DNA of 64,000 bases from an uncultured Aquimarina sp. (GCF_947492405.1 NZ_CANLMP010000006.1:248001-312000), one strand, 5' to 3'. Shown: positions 25,129 through 35,871, numbered from the stretch's first letter. A program made the numbers and translations. Notes: generated by a model from the letters alone, not told the origin.

Positions 25129-27240
25129 ATGTATCTAAAAACCCTATTATTTTCAGTTGTATTTCTCGTTTCACTTAGTTGTAATTCACAAAAAGACGCT
25201 TTTCAAAATGTCATGAAAGAGTTCGTAGAAGTTTATAAAAACTTGCAACTTCCAGATTTCAAAATCGATTATAAGGAAAACCTCAACAGTATTCAAGATT
25301 TAAACTCTGTTCTAAAACAAGAAGAAGCTTTTTTAAAATTAGCCAATAAAATTAAAGGAATAGATCGTTATAGCTTGTCTAAAAAAGATCGGATATCATT
25401 TGAACTTATGAGATATGAGATTAACCTGAACGTAGAACGCATTTATCTTGAAAAAAAATGGTTAAAAAATCCTGATATCCCAATCCCAGAAAATGGAGTC
25501 TCTGGTATTTCTATAGCTAAAGATTGGTATCGCTACTTGGTACACTATTGGGTTGACAGAAAAGCTGAGCCGGAAAAACTGTTTGAATTTGGAAAACTAG
25601 AAGTTGAAAAAGTAAAAAGTAAAATACATCTCATTAAACACAAGTTAGGTTTAAGCGATCTAGAATTTAATAAACATATAAACGCTTCTTCTTTCTTTTA
25701 CAATACTCCACAGGATGTACAAGTGGCCTTTGAGACTAAAAAGAAACAAACATCAAAAATACTATCTGAGTATTTCCCTTTTATGGAAAACATCTCAGAA
25801 CATGCAATAAAACGACATACTATAGAAAATAAAATACAAACACCTGCTTTCTATAACAGATATGAAAAGACCTTTTATTATAATTATTTCGATCGTCCTT
25901 TTAACAAAAGACAAATAGCCTGGATATATCTACATGAAGCTAATCCCGGGCATCATTATCAAATACAACTTAGAAAAACACTACAAATATCACCAGTTCA
26001 AGAAATGTTTAATTATTCTGGTTATCGTGAAGGTTGGGCAGCTTATGTAGAGGAATTAGGAACCGAAATTGGAGCCTATGAAAATGTGTATGACGAATTG
26101 GGGAAACTAGAATGGGATTTAATTAGATCGGTAAGAGTAGTTCTTGATGTTGGTATGAATTATTATGGATGGGATAATGATAGAGCAATAAAATACTGGC
26201 AAAAACACATTAAGGATCAAGATGATATTGCCAAACGAGAAATTAAACGAATGAGAAATTGGCCCGCTCAGGTAATCACCTATAAATATGGTGCCGATAA
26301 AATTTTAAAATGGAGAACTCTGTTCGAAAAAAAACCAAACTTCAATCTAAAGGATTTTCATAGATTGGTATTGGAAAATGGCGACATTCCATTCTCCGTA
26401 TTAGAACCTTTTATTCTGAATGAAGGACTGAGAATAATTAACAATATTTCTTACGTAAGCAAAGAAAAAAGAAAGGTAGATTCTTTACAAAGACTTAATT
26501 TAATACTTCCTAAAGATAAAATAAAACCTCCATTACTACTATGGATTGGTGCTGGTGCATGGGCGCTGGTTGATAGACACAAAGAAATGAACTTTTGCAA
26601 GAGAATGGCTCTTGAAGGCATTGCCGTTGCATCTGTTGGTCATAGATTGAGTTCTGCTGTTTTTCAAAACCCTTTAAGAACTACTGGTATAAAACATCCT
26701 GAGCATATGAAAGATATTACAGCAGCTTTTCATTGGTTATATAATCACGCAGAAGAATATGGTTTTGATAAGGACAGAATATATGTTGGCGGATACTCTT
26801 CTGGAGCGCATTTAGCTGCTTTATTGAGCTTAGATAATCGATATTTACAAAATGTTGGACTTGATAAATCAAACATAAAAGGTGTTATTCCAATTAGTGG
26901 TACATATGATATACTAGATTATAAAAATGCGTTTGCCAATGGGTCTCGTCCAGAATTGGTAGAGCAACATGTGCACGCTGTATTTGGTGATACAGAACAA
27001 GAGCATTTAGATGCTTCTCCAACAACATTTATTAAAGAAATTTCAGTTCCAATGCTCTTAATTTCTGACTCAAACATGATTGGATATGCTAATGTTTTTG
27101 AAAAGAAGATTTTAGAAACTGAATTTGATGACATAACCTTTTTATATAATAGAAATAAGGGACATCGTGAATTATACAGTGAAATTGCAGATGAAGAACA
27201 AAGTACTTATCGAAATTTTATTGTTGATTTTATTAAATAA
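25129..27240 (+). CDS. DUF885 peptidase-like / alpha-beta hydrolase fusion lipoprotein
   Basis: A 703-residue fusion. A lipobox ends SLSCN (Cys18). Residues 20 to about 425 are a DUF885 domain with the metal motif HEANPGHH (269-276) and GYREGWAAYVEELG, as in putative metallo-carboxypeptidases. From about 440 an esterase/lipase domain follows: the oxyanion region is LLLWIGAGAWAL instead of the usual HGGGW, and the nucleophile elbow is GGYSSGAH (Ser557). Candidate triad partners are the aspartate in LLISDSNMIG and the histidine in NKGHRELY near the end. The linker is continuous with no stop or frameshift. Two hydrolases on one lipid anchor suggest sequential breakdown of one substrate, which is unknown. 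Confidence 0.85.
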   Translation: MYLKTLLFSVVFLVSLSCNSQKDAFQNVMKEFVEVYKNLQLPDFKIDYKENLNSIQDLNSVLKQEEAFLKLANKIKGIDRYSLSKKDRISFELMRYEINLNVERIYLEKKWLKNPDIPIPENGVSGISIAKDWYRYLVHYWVDRKAEPEKLFEFGKLEVEKVKSKIHLIKHKLGLSDLEFNKHINASSFFYNTPQDVQVAFETKKKQTSKILSEYFPFMENISEHAIKRHTIENKIQTPAFYNRYEKTFYYNYFDRPFNKRQIAWIYLHEANPGHHYQIQLRKTLQISPVQEMFNYSGYREGWAAYVEELGTEIGAYENVYDELGKLEWDLIRSVRVVLDVGMNYYGWDNDRAIKYWQKHIKDQDDIAKREIKRMRNWPAQVITYKYGADKILKWRTLFEKKPNFNLKDFHRLVLENGDIPFSVLEPFILNEGLRIINNISYVSKEKRKVDSLQRLNLILPKDKIKPPLLLWIGAGAWALVDRHKEMNFCKRMALEGIAVASVGHRLSSAVFQNPLRTTGIKHPEHMKDITAAFHWLYNHAEEYGFDKDRIYVGGYSSGAHLAALLSLDNRYLQNVGLDKSNIKGVIPISGTYDILDYKNAFANGSRPELVEQHVHAVFGDTEQEHLDASPTTFIKEISVPMLLISDSNMIGYANVFEKKILETEFDDITFLYNRNKGHRELYSEIADEEQSTYRNFIVDFIK

Positions 27241-27432
27241 GAAAATGCAGTTTAGCATTTAAAATTATAAACATAGCACTAGTTTTTCTCAGGAAAAAAA
27301 GGAATTATTACTAAGATCAAAAAATTGAATGAATGCTATTTTTTTTCAGAAAATTAAATTCATAAAGAATATTTACCCAAAATCTAAGTTAATCTAAAGG
27401 CATCTAAAAAGTAACCCTAACCTTTAGAACTT

Positions 27433-27960
27433 ATGAAGGTATTAATTGAACGAAAACCTATTTTGAATACTAGTCGATTGGTACTACTCTTTGTATTGTG
27501 TTCAATCGGTTATAGCTTTTCTCAAGATCAACGAGAAATCGAGCAAAAATTGAGAGATTCTATCCATAATGAGTTTATCAACATTTATAGTGATTACATT
27601 CATTACAGTAAAAACGGAGTGACAAATTTTAATGGAAAAACTGAATTTTGGAAAATCTACGAATTGCAAAATGAAAACAGAATTATTCAGATAGAATCTC
27701 ATTCGGAAGGCACATATTTTCAAGAAATTTATTTCGAAAAGAATGGAAAACTGGTTTACGCTAAAGAAACTCAGAATTATACGCCTATTAATAGTTTTGA
27801 GCAAATGGCGTGGAATTGCGAATTTTATATTAAAGATGATAAGGTAATTACCACTATGTCTCTTGGACACGGAAAAACAGAAGATGAAGAATGGGATGAA
27901 AATATGATTATAGAAATGTACTTTAAGAGATTAGTCGAAATAGAAAAAATTCAGCAATAA
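27433..27960 (+). CDS. Secreted protein, unknown function
   Basis: A 175-residue protein with a signal segment about 30 residues long (ending SFSQ). The mature part alternates strands (IIQIESHSEGTYFQEIYFEKNGKLVYAKE) and ends in an acidic-basic helix. No family recognised. It stands alone, 192 bases after the fusion hydrolase. Confidence 0.65.
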   Translation: MKVLIERKPILNTSRLVLLFVLCSIGYSFSQDQREIEQKLRDSIHNEFINIYSDYIHYSKNGVTNFNGKTEFWKIYELQNENRIIQIESHSEGTYFQEIYFEKNGKLVYAKETQNYTPINSFEQMAWNCEFYIKDDKVITTMSLGHGKTEDEEWDENMIIEMYFKRLVEIEKIQQ

Positions 27961-28258
27961 TCGGATTTATTTTTAAAAAAAATCATTCATTTTACCTTCT
28001 TCAGCTAATAAAAACCTCTACCAATATTTTTCAGTATAATATTGGCTAAAAACAATTCTTTTATTAAAAAAATAAATTACAGGGGTAACATTTCCTATTG
28101 ATTTGACACTTACCTAAGAACATTAAATTTAATTAGTGAACAAAGGCATTTCAAAAAGTCAAATCATATCTAACTCTTTTAGAAGCTTTTATTTCTTTGT
28201 ATATCTAATAAATGTAGTATGTTATTTTTCAAATTGACTAACTATCAACATATTTACG

Positions 28259-31200
28259 ATGAAAAACTTATACACAAAAAGCTCCCACATCACTCCAGAA
28301 GGACTAACTAAACCATCTTCTTCATTCAGAAAACATGTATGGCTCTCCGTTTTAGGGTTATTACTTTTCATAATTATATATTTGACCCTTATTATATGGT
28401 TTGGAAGATTAGCCTATTATTCATTTTTAGATGAAGGTTCTTTTTGGAATTATGTATTAGCCGGAGGTTATGCTTTTCTTTGTTTATTTATGATTAAATC
28501 TCTTTTTATTTTCAATAAAAAAGAACAAAATCCATTAGATAAATATATAACAGAGAAAGAGGAACCAGTTCTTTTTGATTACCTATACAAATTAGCAGAT
28601 GAAGCAGGTGCACCAAGACCTAAAAAGGTTTTTCTTTCTCCCAGAGTAAATGCAAGTGTATCTTATGACCTTTCAATTATAAACTTAATTTTCCCTTCTA
28701 AGAAAAATTTAGAAATAGGATTAGGGCTTATGAATGTACTAAGCTTGGGAGAATTTAAAGCAGTATTAGCACACGAGTTTGGTCATTTTGCTCAACGCTC
28801 TATGTTATTAGGAAGATATGTATATATAGCTCAACAAATTGCAGTTCAAATTATCAACAAAAGAGATATTTTTGATAATTTTTTGGCAGGAATATCCAGT
28901 ATAGATATCCGCATAGCTTGGATAGGTTGGATATTATCAATACTTGTTTGGGCAGTTCGCTCATTAATTGAGACTTGTTTTAGTATTGTTATCATAGCAC
29001 AACGAGCATTATCCAGAGAAATGGAGTTTCAGGCAGACTTAGTAGCAGTTTCTTTAACAGGTAGTGATGCGCTCATCCATGCTTTATCTAAGCTACAGGT
29101 TGCCGACGAAGCTTATGATCATGCTATCAATGCTGTCAACACTAAATTAGAAGATAAAAAGGCTATTCATAACTTATTTAAATTACAAACCAATTATATT
29201 GAAAAAATGTCTTGGGTATTAAATGATAACACCTATGGCAAATCCCCAAAAATAGTATCTATAAATCCTGAATCTAACCGAGTCTTTGGCGATAGAGTAT
29301 TTAACCCACCAAAAATGTGGTCAACACACCCTGCTGATCAAGATCGAGAAGAAAATGCAAAAAAAATATACATTCCGGCTGAAATAGATAAGAGACCTGC
29401 AGAAATTTTACTTTCTGATGCTACAAAATACGAAGTGGAAATGACAGCTAAACTAATAGCGACAGGCAAAATTGAAACTGAAATTATATCAGACGAAGAG
29501 TCATTAGAATTTCAGAATAAAAAATATTTTAATTGGACTTTCCTCGATCCAAAATATCAGTCAAATTTCTTAAATAGATTTTTTACGCTCAATTTTGAAA
29601 ATGTTGAGCAAATGTATTCGCTAAATATCGCAGATGACGAAGTAATTTCAAATTTTAAATCGATATATCAAGAAGAACTTGCCAAAAAACTAGAAAATTT
29701 AAAAGAAGTAAAAGAAGAAACAGCCGCAATTAACCTTATTATTAATGGTCCAATTACTATTGAAAAAAGAGAGATATGGCATCGCGGAGAAAGAATTAAG
29801 AGAAAGGATGTAAAGGAGGTTCTTAATAAATTAGCCCAAGAAGAATCATCAATATTAAACGACCTAAAAAACCAGGACATATTATGTAGATCTACCCATT
29901 ACAAAGCAGCTACTCATTTAGATAGTAATTGGGCAAATTATCTTAAATCAATAACTAGCTTAGTTCATTATGCAGAGCATGCAATTGCTGATATTGAAGA
30001 TGCCGCAAGGAAATATCACAATGTGGTTACCATAGCACTTGCAGATGGAAATGTAAGTTCTGAAGAACTTACGGGTATATTAAATGCGGGGAATGATTAC
30101 TATAAATCTATTCGCTCTTCTTTTAAAAAGAGTGAAAAAATACAATTAAATAAAGAACTTCTAGAAAACTCAAATAAAGAAAGATATTCAGAATTTTTTG
30201 AAGAGTTTAAGTTATCTTCTCCAACAGGAGATAATATTGACAAGTGGTCTCAGGTTGTTGATGGTTGGGCTAACGAAGCTTTAAATGGACTAAATTTCTT
30301 AAGAAATTCATCCCTTGAACATCTACTAGACATTGAAGAAGATGTAAAAAATGCTTTCCTTAACAATACTCCGATCGACAGAACAATCCCTGATGAAGTT
30401 ACCATAGTAGATTCTTATAAATTACTTACTCCTGGTCAAGAAAGACCTATCCAACGAAAACTAAAATTATGGGATCGATTTATAATAGGTGAAGGTTTTT
30501 TTGGTGCAACCGCAAAGTTTGCTATATCCTTAGTATTAATTGGAGGTGCTCTTTTTTTAGGAAGTTTTTCTCAATCTACTAATCTAACAATTTACAATGG
30601 GTTAGAAATGGACGTAACTGTAATTATCGATGGACAAGAAGAAGTAAAAATAACTGCAAAAAACAATGAATCAATTCCGATAGATTATAATACAAACTAC
30701 GATATCGTAACGAATAGATCAAATGGAATGAAAATAGAAAGTTTTATCGGAACCAGCGGTTCTCCAGGAGAAGAATCCATTTACAATATAGCAAATGCCG
30801 GTGTTTTCTTTGAATATACTGCATATTACGGATCAGGCAATAGCTTTATTCCAAAACAAAGAAATGTTGGTGCAAAAAGATGGTTTAATAGTACTGCAGA
30901 TTATGTTTTAAAAACACCTCCTGAAAGAGATGATATTGGTACTAAAAAAGATGTATTAGTAGCCTACAGTGATGTTAATCCATATGATATGATTTCAGTT
31001 GTTAGCGATTCTTCAGAACTAAAAAAATTAATATATACTCATGTAAAATGGGATCCTACAGAAAGCACCAATATCTTAAACTGGCTAAATCTATTACAGT
31101 TTTCGGATAACCCTCAAAATGTAATTGATCAAAGAATTCAAAATTTAGGAAATGATATGGTCTCCAGAAGAGCAAAAATGGACCTAGCCGATATCAATAA

Positions 31201-32068
31201 AAAAAACAAAATATGCAATGAAATAAAAGAATCATTTACAAAAAACACGGATGATCCCGACTTATACTACCTAAACACCAGATGCTTAGAAGATTCTGAC
31301 TATCAAGACAATACTTTTACACAAGGATATGAGCAATGGAAAGACCATCCTTGGTTAGCATATGCTGCAGCTCATATTTACGGAAAAAATGAAAATTGGA
31401 AAAAGAGTTTATCCGCCTTTAATTCAGCTAGTAAAATAAATAGTTTAAAAGAGATTATAGCAATTAATGCAGAGAGAGTTAGAAGAAAAATTAGCAGCAG
31501 CGGTAAAAAAGAAAAATTAGATTTTACTACTAGTGATTTAGAATATTACCTGAATATAGACAATCGAAAATTAACCAAATTTAGTAATGATCCAAACTAT
31601 GCTTACGTATTACTACTACAAGGCAAATTAAACGACGCATATGATTTTATAGAGTCTTATGCAGATAGCAGACCATATGTACTTCGTTTTCTAGCAGTAT
31701 CGGATAACATCTCTGACGAGATCAAAAACGAAGCAAAATTATTAAATGACCAAGAGGGAATTAACAGCTCTACTATTTGGTACTCACTGGCATTTAACAT
31801 GTTAGAAAAGAAAGATTATACTAAAAACTTAATGGATATAGAAAACTTAGGAGTGCCAAAAACAGATCTAGATCAATTTATTCAATCGATTACATCTGGC
31901 AACTATACTGAAGCAGAGAATATTATTAAAAAACAGCAATTATATTTTAAAGGGCATATGTATGCGGTAGGCTATATTATTAATAAATCAGATGCTCCTA
32001 AAGCTTGGAAAAATAACGCAAACGATCTATTACTTGCTCATGAGAAACCTTTTTTAGGAAAATTATAA
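28259..32068 (+). CDS. Very long M48-family membrane metallopeptidase with C-terminal helical repeats
   Basis: 1269 residues. Two N-terminal transmembrane helices (about 25-55 and 65-82) precede an M48 peptidase domain with the zinc motif HEFGH (172-176) and a likely third ligand in REMEFQADLVAV (about 253-264). A long helical region (about 400-720) leads to a further transmembrane helix near 750 (FAISLVLIGGALFLG). A strand-rich segment (780-880) and TPR-like helices to the C terminus follow. Standard M48 enzymes (HtpX, about 290 residues) lack all of this. The M48 part faces the cytoplasm if HtpX topology holds. It may be a quality-control protease with its own adaptor; substrate unknown. 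Confidence 0.82.
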   Translation: MKNLYTKSSHITPEGLTKPSSSFRKHVWLSVLGLLLFIIIYLTLIIWFGRLAYYSFLDEGSFWNYVLAGGYAFLCLFMIKSLFIFNKKEQNPLDKYITEKEEPVLFDYLYKLADEAGAPRPKKVFLSPRVNASVSYDLSIINLIFPSKKNLEIGLGLMNVLSLGEFKAVLAHEFGHFAQRSMLLGRYVYIAQQIAVQIINKRDIFDNFLAGISSIDIRIAWIGWILSILVWAVRSLIETCFSIVIIAQRALSREMEFQADLVAVSLTGSDALIHALSKLQVADEAYDHAINAVNTKLEDKKAIHNLFKLQTNYIEKMSWVLNDNTYGKSPKIVSINPESNRVFGDRVFNPPKMWSTHPADQDREENAKKIYIPAEIDKRPAEILLSDATKYEVEMTAKLIATGKIETEIISDEESLEFQNKKYFNWTFLDPKYQSNFLNRFFTLNFENVEQMYSLNIADDEVISNFKSIYQEELAKKLENLKEVKEETAAINLIINGPITIEKREIWHRGERIKRKDVKEVLNKLAQEESSILNDLKNQDILCRSTHYKAATHLDSNWANYLKSITSLVHYAEHAIADIEDAARKYHNVVTIALADGNVSSEELTGILNAGNDYYKSIRSSFKKSEKIQLNKELLENSNKERYSEFFEEFKLSSPTGDNIDKWSQVVDGWANEALNGLNFLRNSSLEHLLDIEEDVKNAFLNNTPIDRTIPDEVTIVDSYKLLTPGQERPIQRKLKLWDRFIIGEGFFGATAKFAISLVLIGGALFLGSFSQSTNLTIYNGLEMDVTVIIDGQEEVKITAKNNESIPIDYNTNYDIVTNRSNGMKIESFIGTSGSPGEESIYNIANAGVFFEYTAYYGSGNSFIPKQRNVGAKRWFNSTADYVLKTPPERDDIGTKKDVLVAYSDVNPYDMISVVSDSSELKKLIYTHVKWDPTESTNILNWLNLLQFSDNPQNVIDQRIQNLGNDMVSRRAKMDLADINKKNKICNEIKESFTKNTDDPDLYYLNTRCLEDSDYQDNTFTQGYEQWKDHPWLAYAAAHIYGKNENWKKSLSAFNSASKINSLKEIIAINAERVRRKISSSGKKEKLDFTTSDLEYYLNIDNRKLTKFSNDPNYAYVLLLQGKLNDAYDFIESYADSRPYVLRFLAVSDNISDEIKNEAKLLNDQEGINSSTIWYSLAFNMLEKKDYTKNLMDIENLGVPKTDLDQFIQSITSGNYTEAENIIKKQQLYFKGHMYAVGYIINKSDAPKAWKNNANDLLLAHEKPFLGKL

Positions 32069-32240
32069 GTTAACTCTTAAAAGCATTTAATAAAGAATAA
32101 AAAAATAGTAAATCAGTATTGTATAACTTAAAAACAAGTTCTAGAAAATTATAATGATCAATTGATTTCAGCTTTAAAATGCAACAAAACTTCATCGCTT
32201 AAGTATTTATGCATGAACCCATACAATCATTACATACAAT

Positions 32241-32256
32241 TTTCGTTATTTTGCAG
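32241..32256 (+). promoter_or_regulatory. -7-like promoter element before the OstA-like gene
   Basis: TTTTCGTTATTTTGCA resembles the flavobacterial -7 box (TAnnTTTG, here one base short). It lies within the upstream part of the open frame, about 15 bases before the TTG at 32272, so translation probably starts at that TTG. Confidence 0.4.
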
Positions 32257-32271
32257 ACAAATTACAGATAC

Positions 32272-34173
32272 TTGAAAAATACATTTTTCTATATAGCTTT
32301 CATACTGCTTTTTTCTACCATCTCATTTGCTCAAGAAGGTAAAAAAATCAAGGTTCAATCCGATCGTACTATTAAAAATGAGGAACGTTTTCCTGGAGCA
32401 ACCATTCTGGCCAAAGTAAACAAACAAGTTTATATTGAGCATGATGGTATTGAGATTTGGTGTGACCGAGCAATACATTATGGAGAAGACAAATTCATTA
32501 AAGCTCTTGGTAATGTAAAAATGAAACAAGGAGATACGCTAACAATGACAAGTGCCTATGCAGAGTATAATGGTAATAGTAAGTTTGCTTATGCAAGAGA
32601 AAAAGTGTTTTTAGAAACTCCATCCAACACACTAACAACGGACACCCTGTTTTTTGACCGACTACGTCAGCAAGCATATTATCGAAGTGGAGGAACTGTA
32701 AAAGACTCTTCTAATACATTGACCAGTAGAATAGGTAGATATTTTATGGATAGAAAACAATATTCATTTAATACTAAAGTAAAAATTGTCAACCCAGAAA
32801 ATACGGTAGATTCTGATCGTCTAGATTATTATACAGATAATGGTCACGCATATTTATATGGTCCATCCACGGTAAAAGGAGAAGAAAGTACATTGTACTG
32901 CGAGCGTGGTTTTTATGATACTAAGGTAAAAACTGGATATGCGATAAAAAATGCCAGGATAGATTATGACAATCGTACCGTTTATGGAGATAGCATATTT
33001 TATAATAGCGCAATTCAATTTGCATCTGCAACCAATAATATAAAAGTGCTGGATACAGCTAACAATTCTGTAATTACCGGTCATTATGCAGAAGTTTTTA
33101 AGGATAAAGATTCTGTTTTTATTACCAAAAGAGCTTTAGCAGCTACTTTACAAGAGAAAGACTCTATATATATTCATAGTGATACATTAATGGTTACAGG
33201 AAAGCCAGAACGTAGGATTATGAATGGTTTTTATGATGTCCGGATTTTCAAAAGTAATATGAGCGGTAAAAGTGATTCTATTAATGTAGATCAAACTACT
33301 GGATATACCAAAATGATAGGTAAGCCCATTATCTGGTCACAGCGCAATCAAATGACAGGAGACACTATCAAGATTATCTCTAATACTGAAACAGAGAAAC
33401 TAGATTCGCTGATTGTATACCAAAACGCATTTTTAGTACAAGAAGACACCCTAAAAGCTGGATATAATCAGGTAAAAGGGCAAACTTTATACGGCCTATT
33501 TAAGGATAATGAAATTTATCAGGTTGATATAGATAAAAACACGGAAACTATATTTTATCAAAGAGAAAGTGAAGGAGAACTAAAATTGATTGGTATTAAC
33601 AAAGTACTATCCAGTTCCATAAAGTTGCTATTGGAACAAAGAGAAATTGTAGATGTATTTTATTATCAAAATGTAGATGGAACCTTATATAGAGAAATAG
33701 ATCTACCAGAAAATGCCAGGGAACTCTCTGGCTTTAAGTGGCGTGGAGATGAACAAATATTAAGCAAAAAAGACCTTTTTAGAGGTGAAGCACCGCCAAA
33801 ACTAACCAAAATAACAGGAATACCACTACCAGTAGAGGATGATGATTTCTTTGATGAGGAAACTATAAAACGTTTGGAGGAAAATAAATCAAAAGATTCT
33901 CGTCTCTTAGAACAAAAACTAGAAGACGCTCAACTAAAGGAAACAAATAAAGAACTGAATTTACTACCAATAATAAAGGATAAAACAAAAGATGATGTAA
34001 AATCCAAAAAGAAAAAAGACACAACTTCAAAAAAGAAGACATCTAACAAAACTTCCTTTGTAGATCCTGATCTTAGTAGGACAGCTAGGCAACGAGATAG
34101 TATTACTGTAACTACCATAAAAAATCAAAAATCGACTGATAGTATCAAAAAGAAAAAACAACAATCTAATTAG
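32272..34173 (+). CDS. OstA/LptA-like LPS transport protein
   Basis: The frame opens with an ATG at 32209, but the first 21 residues are not signal-like and overlap a promoter-like box. A TTG at 32272 gives MKNTFFYIAFILLFSTISFAQ, a clean signal peptide, and is preferred (633 residues). Residues about 25-240 are OstA-like N repeats (HDGIEIWCDRAIHYGEDKFIKALGNVKMKQGDTLTMTSAYAEYNGNSK is typical), building a beta-jellyroll channel for LPS as in LptA. A second repeat set follows to about 440. The last 100 residues are lysine-rich and probably disordered. The companion aminotransferase starts 92 bases downstream, as in other flavobacteria. Confidence 0.85.
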   Translation: MKNTFFYIAFILLFSTISFAQEGKKIKVQSDRTIKNEERFPGATILAKVNKQVYIEHDGIEIWCDRAIHYGEDKFIKALGNVKMKQGDTLTMTSAYAEYNGNSKFAYAREKVFLETPSNTLTTDTLFFDRLRQQAYYRSGGTVKDSSNTLTSRIGRYFMDRKQYSFNTKVKIVNPENTVDSDRLDYYTDNGHAYLYGPSTVKGEESTLYCERGFYDTKVKTGYAIKNARIDYDNRTVYGDSIFYNSAIQFASATNNIKVLDTANNSVITGHYAEVFKDKDSVFITKRALAATLQEKDSIYIHSDTLMVTGKPERRIMNGFYDVRIFKSNMSGKSDSINVDQTTGYTKMIGKPIIWSQRNQMTGDTIKIISNTETEKLDSLIVYQNAFLVQEDTLKAGYNQVKGQTLYGLFKDNEIYQVDIDKNTETIFYQRESEGELKLIGINKVLSSSIKLLLEQREIVDVFYYQNVDGTLYREIDLPENARELSGFKWRGDEQILSKKDLFRGEAPPKLTKITGIPLPVEDDDFFDEETIKRLEENKSKDSRLLEQKLEDAQLKETNKELNLLPIIKDKTKDDVKSKKKKDTTSKKKTSNKTSFVDPDLSRTARQRDSITVTTIKNQKSTDSIKKKKQQSN

Positions 34174-34264
34174 GCAATAAAATTGTTATTTTACAAAACA
34201 TACTTTAGTCAGTTTTTAACTTCAAGGCACTAAAATTTCGATAGATTGATGTAACTTTATTAAG

Positions 34265-35467
34265 GTGAAAAAAGACTTCTACAGATATCAGGCTCAGACT
34301 ACACCACATCCATTGGCTATGGAAATTTCTTATGCAGAAGGAAGCTATATTTTTTCTACAAACAACAAGAAGTATCTGGATTTTGTAGCAGGAGTATCTG
34401 CTTGTAGTCTTGGACATAGACATCCCAGGGTTGTAAACGCTATAAAAGAGCAACTAGACAAATATCTACATGTGATGGTGTACGGAGAGTATATCCAGAA
34501 ACCTGCCGTAGAACTCACAAAACTTCTAGCCTCCCTTATTCCCGATCCTTTAGAAAAAACATATTTAACTAATTCTGGAACAGAAGCTATAGAAGGTTCT
34601 CTTAAGTTAGCAAGAAGAGTAACCGGAAGAAGTCAAATCATAGCTGCTAAATTAGCTTATCACGGGAATACAATGGGATCTATGAGTGTAATGGGATTTG
34701 AAGAACGAAAACAAGCTTTTAGACCATTAATTCCAGATGTATCCTTTGTAAATTTTAATAGAGATGAGGATCTACAATTCATTACCGAAAAAACAGCCGG
34801 AGTAATTCTAGAAACGATACAAGGAGGAGCAGGATTTATAGAACCCAAAAATAAATATCTGAAAAAAGTTCGTGAACGATGCAATGAAGTTGGTGCCGTA
34901 CTTATTTTAGATGAGATACAACCCGGATTTGGACGTACCGGAAAACTGTTTGGTTTTCAAAATTACGATATCATTCCTGATATAATAGTGATGGGAAAAG
35001 GAATGGGTGGTGGATTACCAATAGGAGCTTTTACAGCTTCTTCTAAGATGATGGATCAATTACAAGACAATCCAAAACTTGGTCATATTACCACCTTTGG
35101 AGGTAACCCTGTCATTGCAGCTGCCGCTTTGGCAACATTACAAGAAATCACAGAAGGTGACTTAATGGCAGAAACCTTACAAAAGGAGAAATTGTTCAGA
35201 TCATTACTAATACATCCTTTGATAGATGAAATTAGAGGTGTTGGCTTAATGTTAGCATTTATGACTCCTTCTGCAGAAATCACAAATGAAATTGTTTTAA
35301 GGTGCCAAGACAAAGGATTAATTCTTTTTTGGTTGCTTTTTGAACCTAAAGCGGTACGTATTACGCCCCCTCTTACGATATCTGAAGAAGAAATCAAGGA
35401 AGGTTGCCAGATCATTCTTAAAGTATTAAATGAGATTGAAAATGATGAAAAGTTTAAAAAACGATAG
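34265..35467 (+). CDS. Class III PLP-dependent aminotransferase
   Basis: 400 residues starting with GTG (34265), since no earlier ATG fits and KKDFYRYQAQTTPHPLAMEI is the family start. Seen: TNSGTEAIEGSLKLARR (cofactor phosphate), YHGNTMGSMSVMG, LILDEIQPGFGRTG (PLP-nitrogen aspartate) and VMGKGMGGGLPIGAF with the Schiff-base lysine. Related to acetylornithine and 4-aminobutyrate aminotransferases, but no arginine pathway gene is nearby. The adjacent OstA-like gene gives no substrate clue. Confidence 0.9.
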   Translation: MKKDFYRYQAQTTPHPLAMEISYAEGSYIFSTNNKKYLDFVAGVSACSLGHRHPRVVNAIKEQLDKYLHVMVYGEYIQKPAVELTKLLASLIPDPLEKTYLTNSGTEAIEGSLKLARRVTGRSQIIAAKLAYHGNTMGSMSVMGFEERKQAFRPLIPDVSFVNFNRDEDLQFITEKTAGVILETIQGGAGFIEPKNKYLKKVRERCNEVGAVLILDEIQPGFGRTGKLFGFQNYDIIPDIIVMGKGMGGGLPIGAFTASSKMMDQLQDNPKLGHITTFGGNPVIAAAALATLQEITEGDLMAETLQKEKLFRSLLIHPLIDEIRGVGLMLAFMTPSAEITNEIVLRCQDKGLILFWLLFEPKAVRITPPLTISEEEIKEGCQIILKVLNEIENDEKFKKR

Positions 35468-35871
35468 TGCTATATTGATTTAAAACCCTTATCTTTAGTA
35501 GCATATCTTACCATATCACACATTCAATAATATTTAGCGGCTTATAATATAAAAAATGCTAAACCATTAATTATTAATGGTACACATTTTGTTAATTAGT
35601 TTGTTAAAAACAATTGATTTCTTAGGTAGTATCATACAATTTCATTTGTAATTTTAATTCAGAGGAAATCAATAATGCAAAATAAATTAAGTAATGATGT
35701 TTTTACAACTCTTGCTTGTTGGGGAAGACAAAAAAGGTTTGTAACATATTTTTGATTTATAAAGCACCTTTAATCAACGTGTATGAAATGAGCATATTTA
35801 TGAATTTCAAAAAAATTGGAATGAATACTATGCGAATTCCATCTGACATTTATTAAAAATAAGGACAACGG
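35468..35871. other. 404-base gap before the TPR gene
   Basis: The only signal is TATTTTTG at 35747-35754 (TAnnTTTG), 118 bases before the TPR start, without a good -33 element. A 26-codon frame at 35675-35755 overlaps it and is probably not a gene. Confidence 0.45.

Noticed and set aside
35675..35755. 26-codon frame with a purine-rich stretch before its ATG
   Set aside because: Its end overlaps a TATTTTTG promoter element for the TPR gene and no relatives are recognised; evidence too thin.
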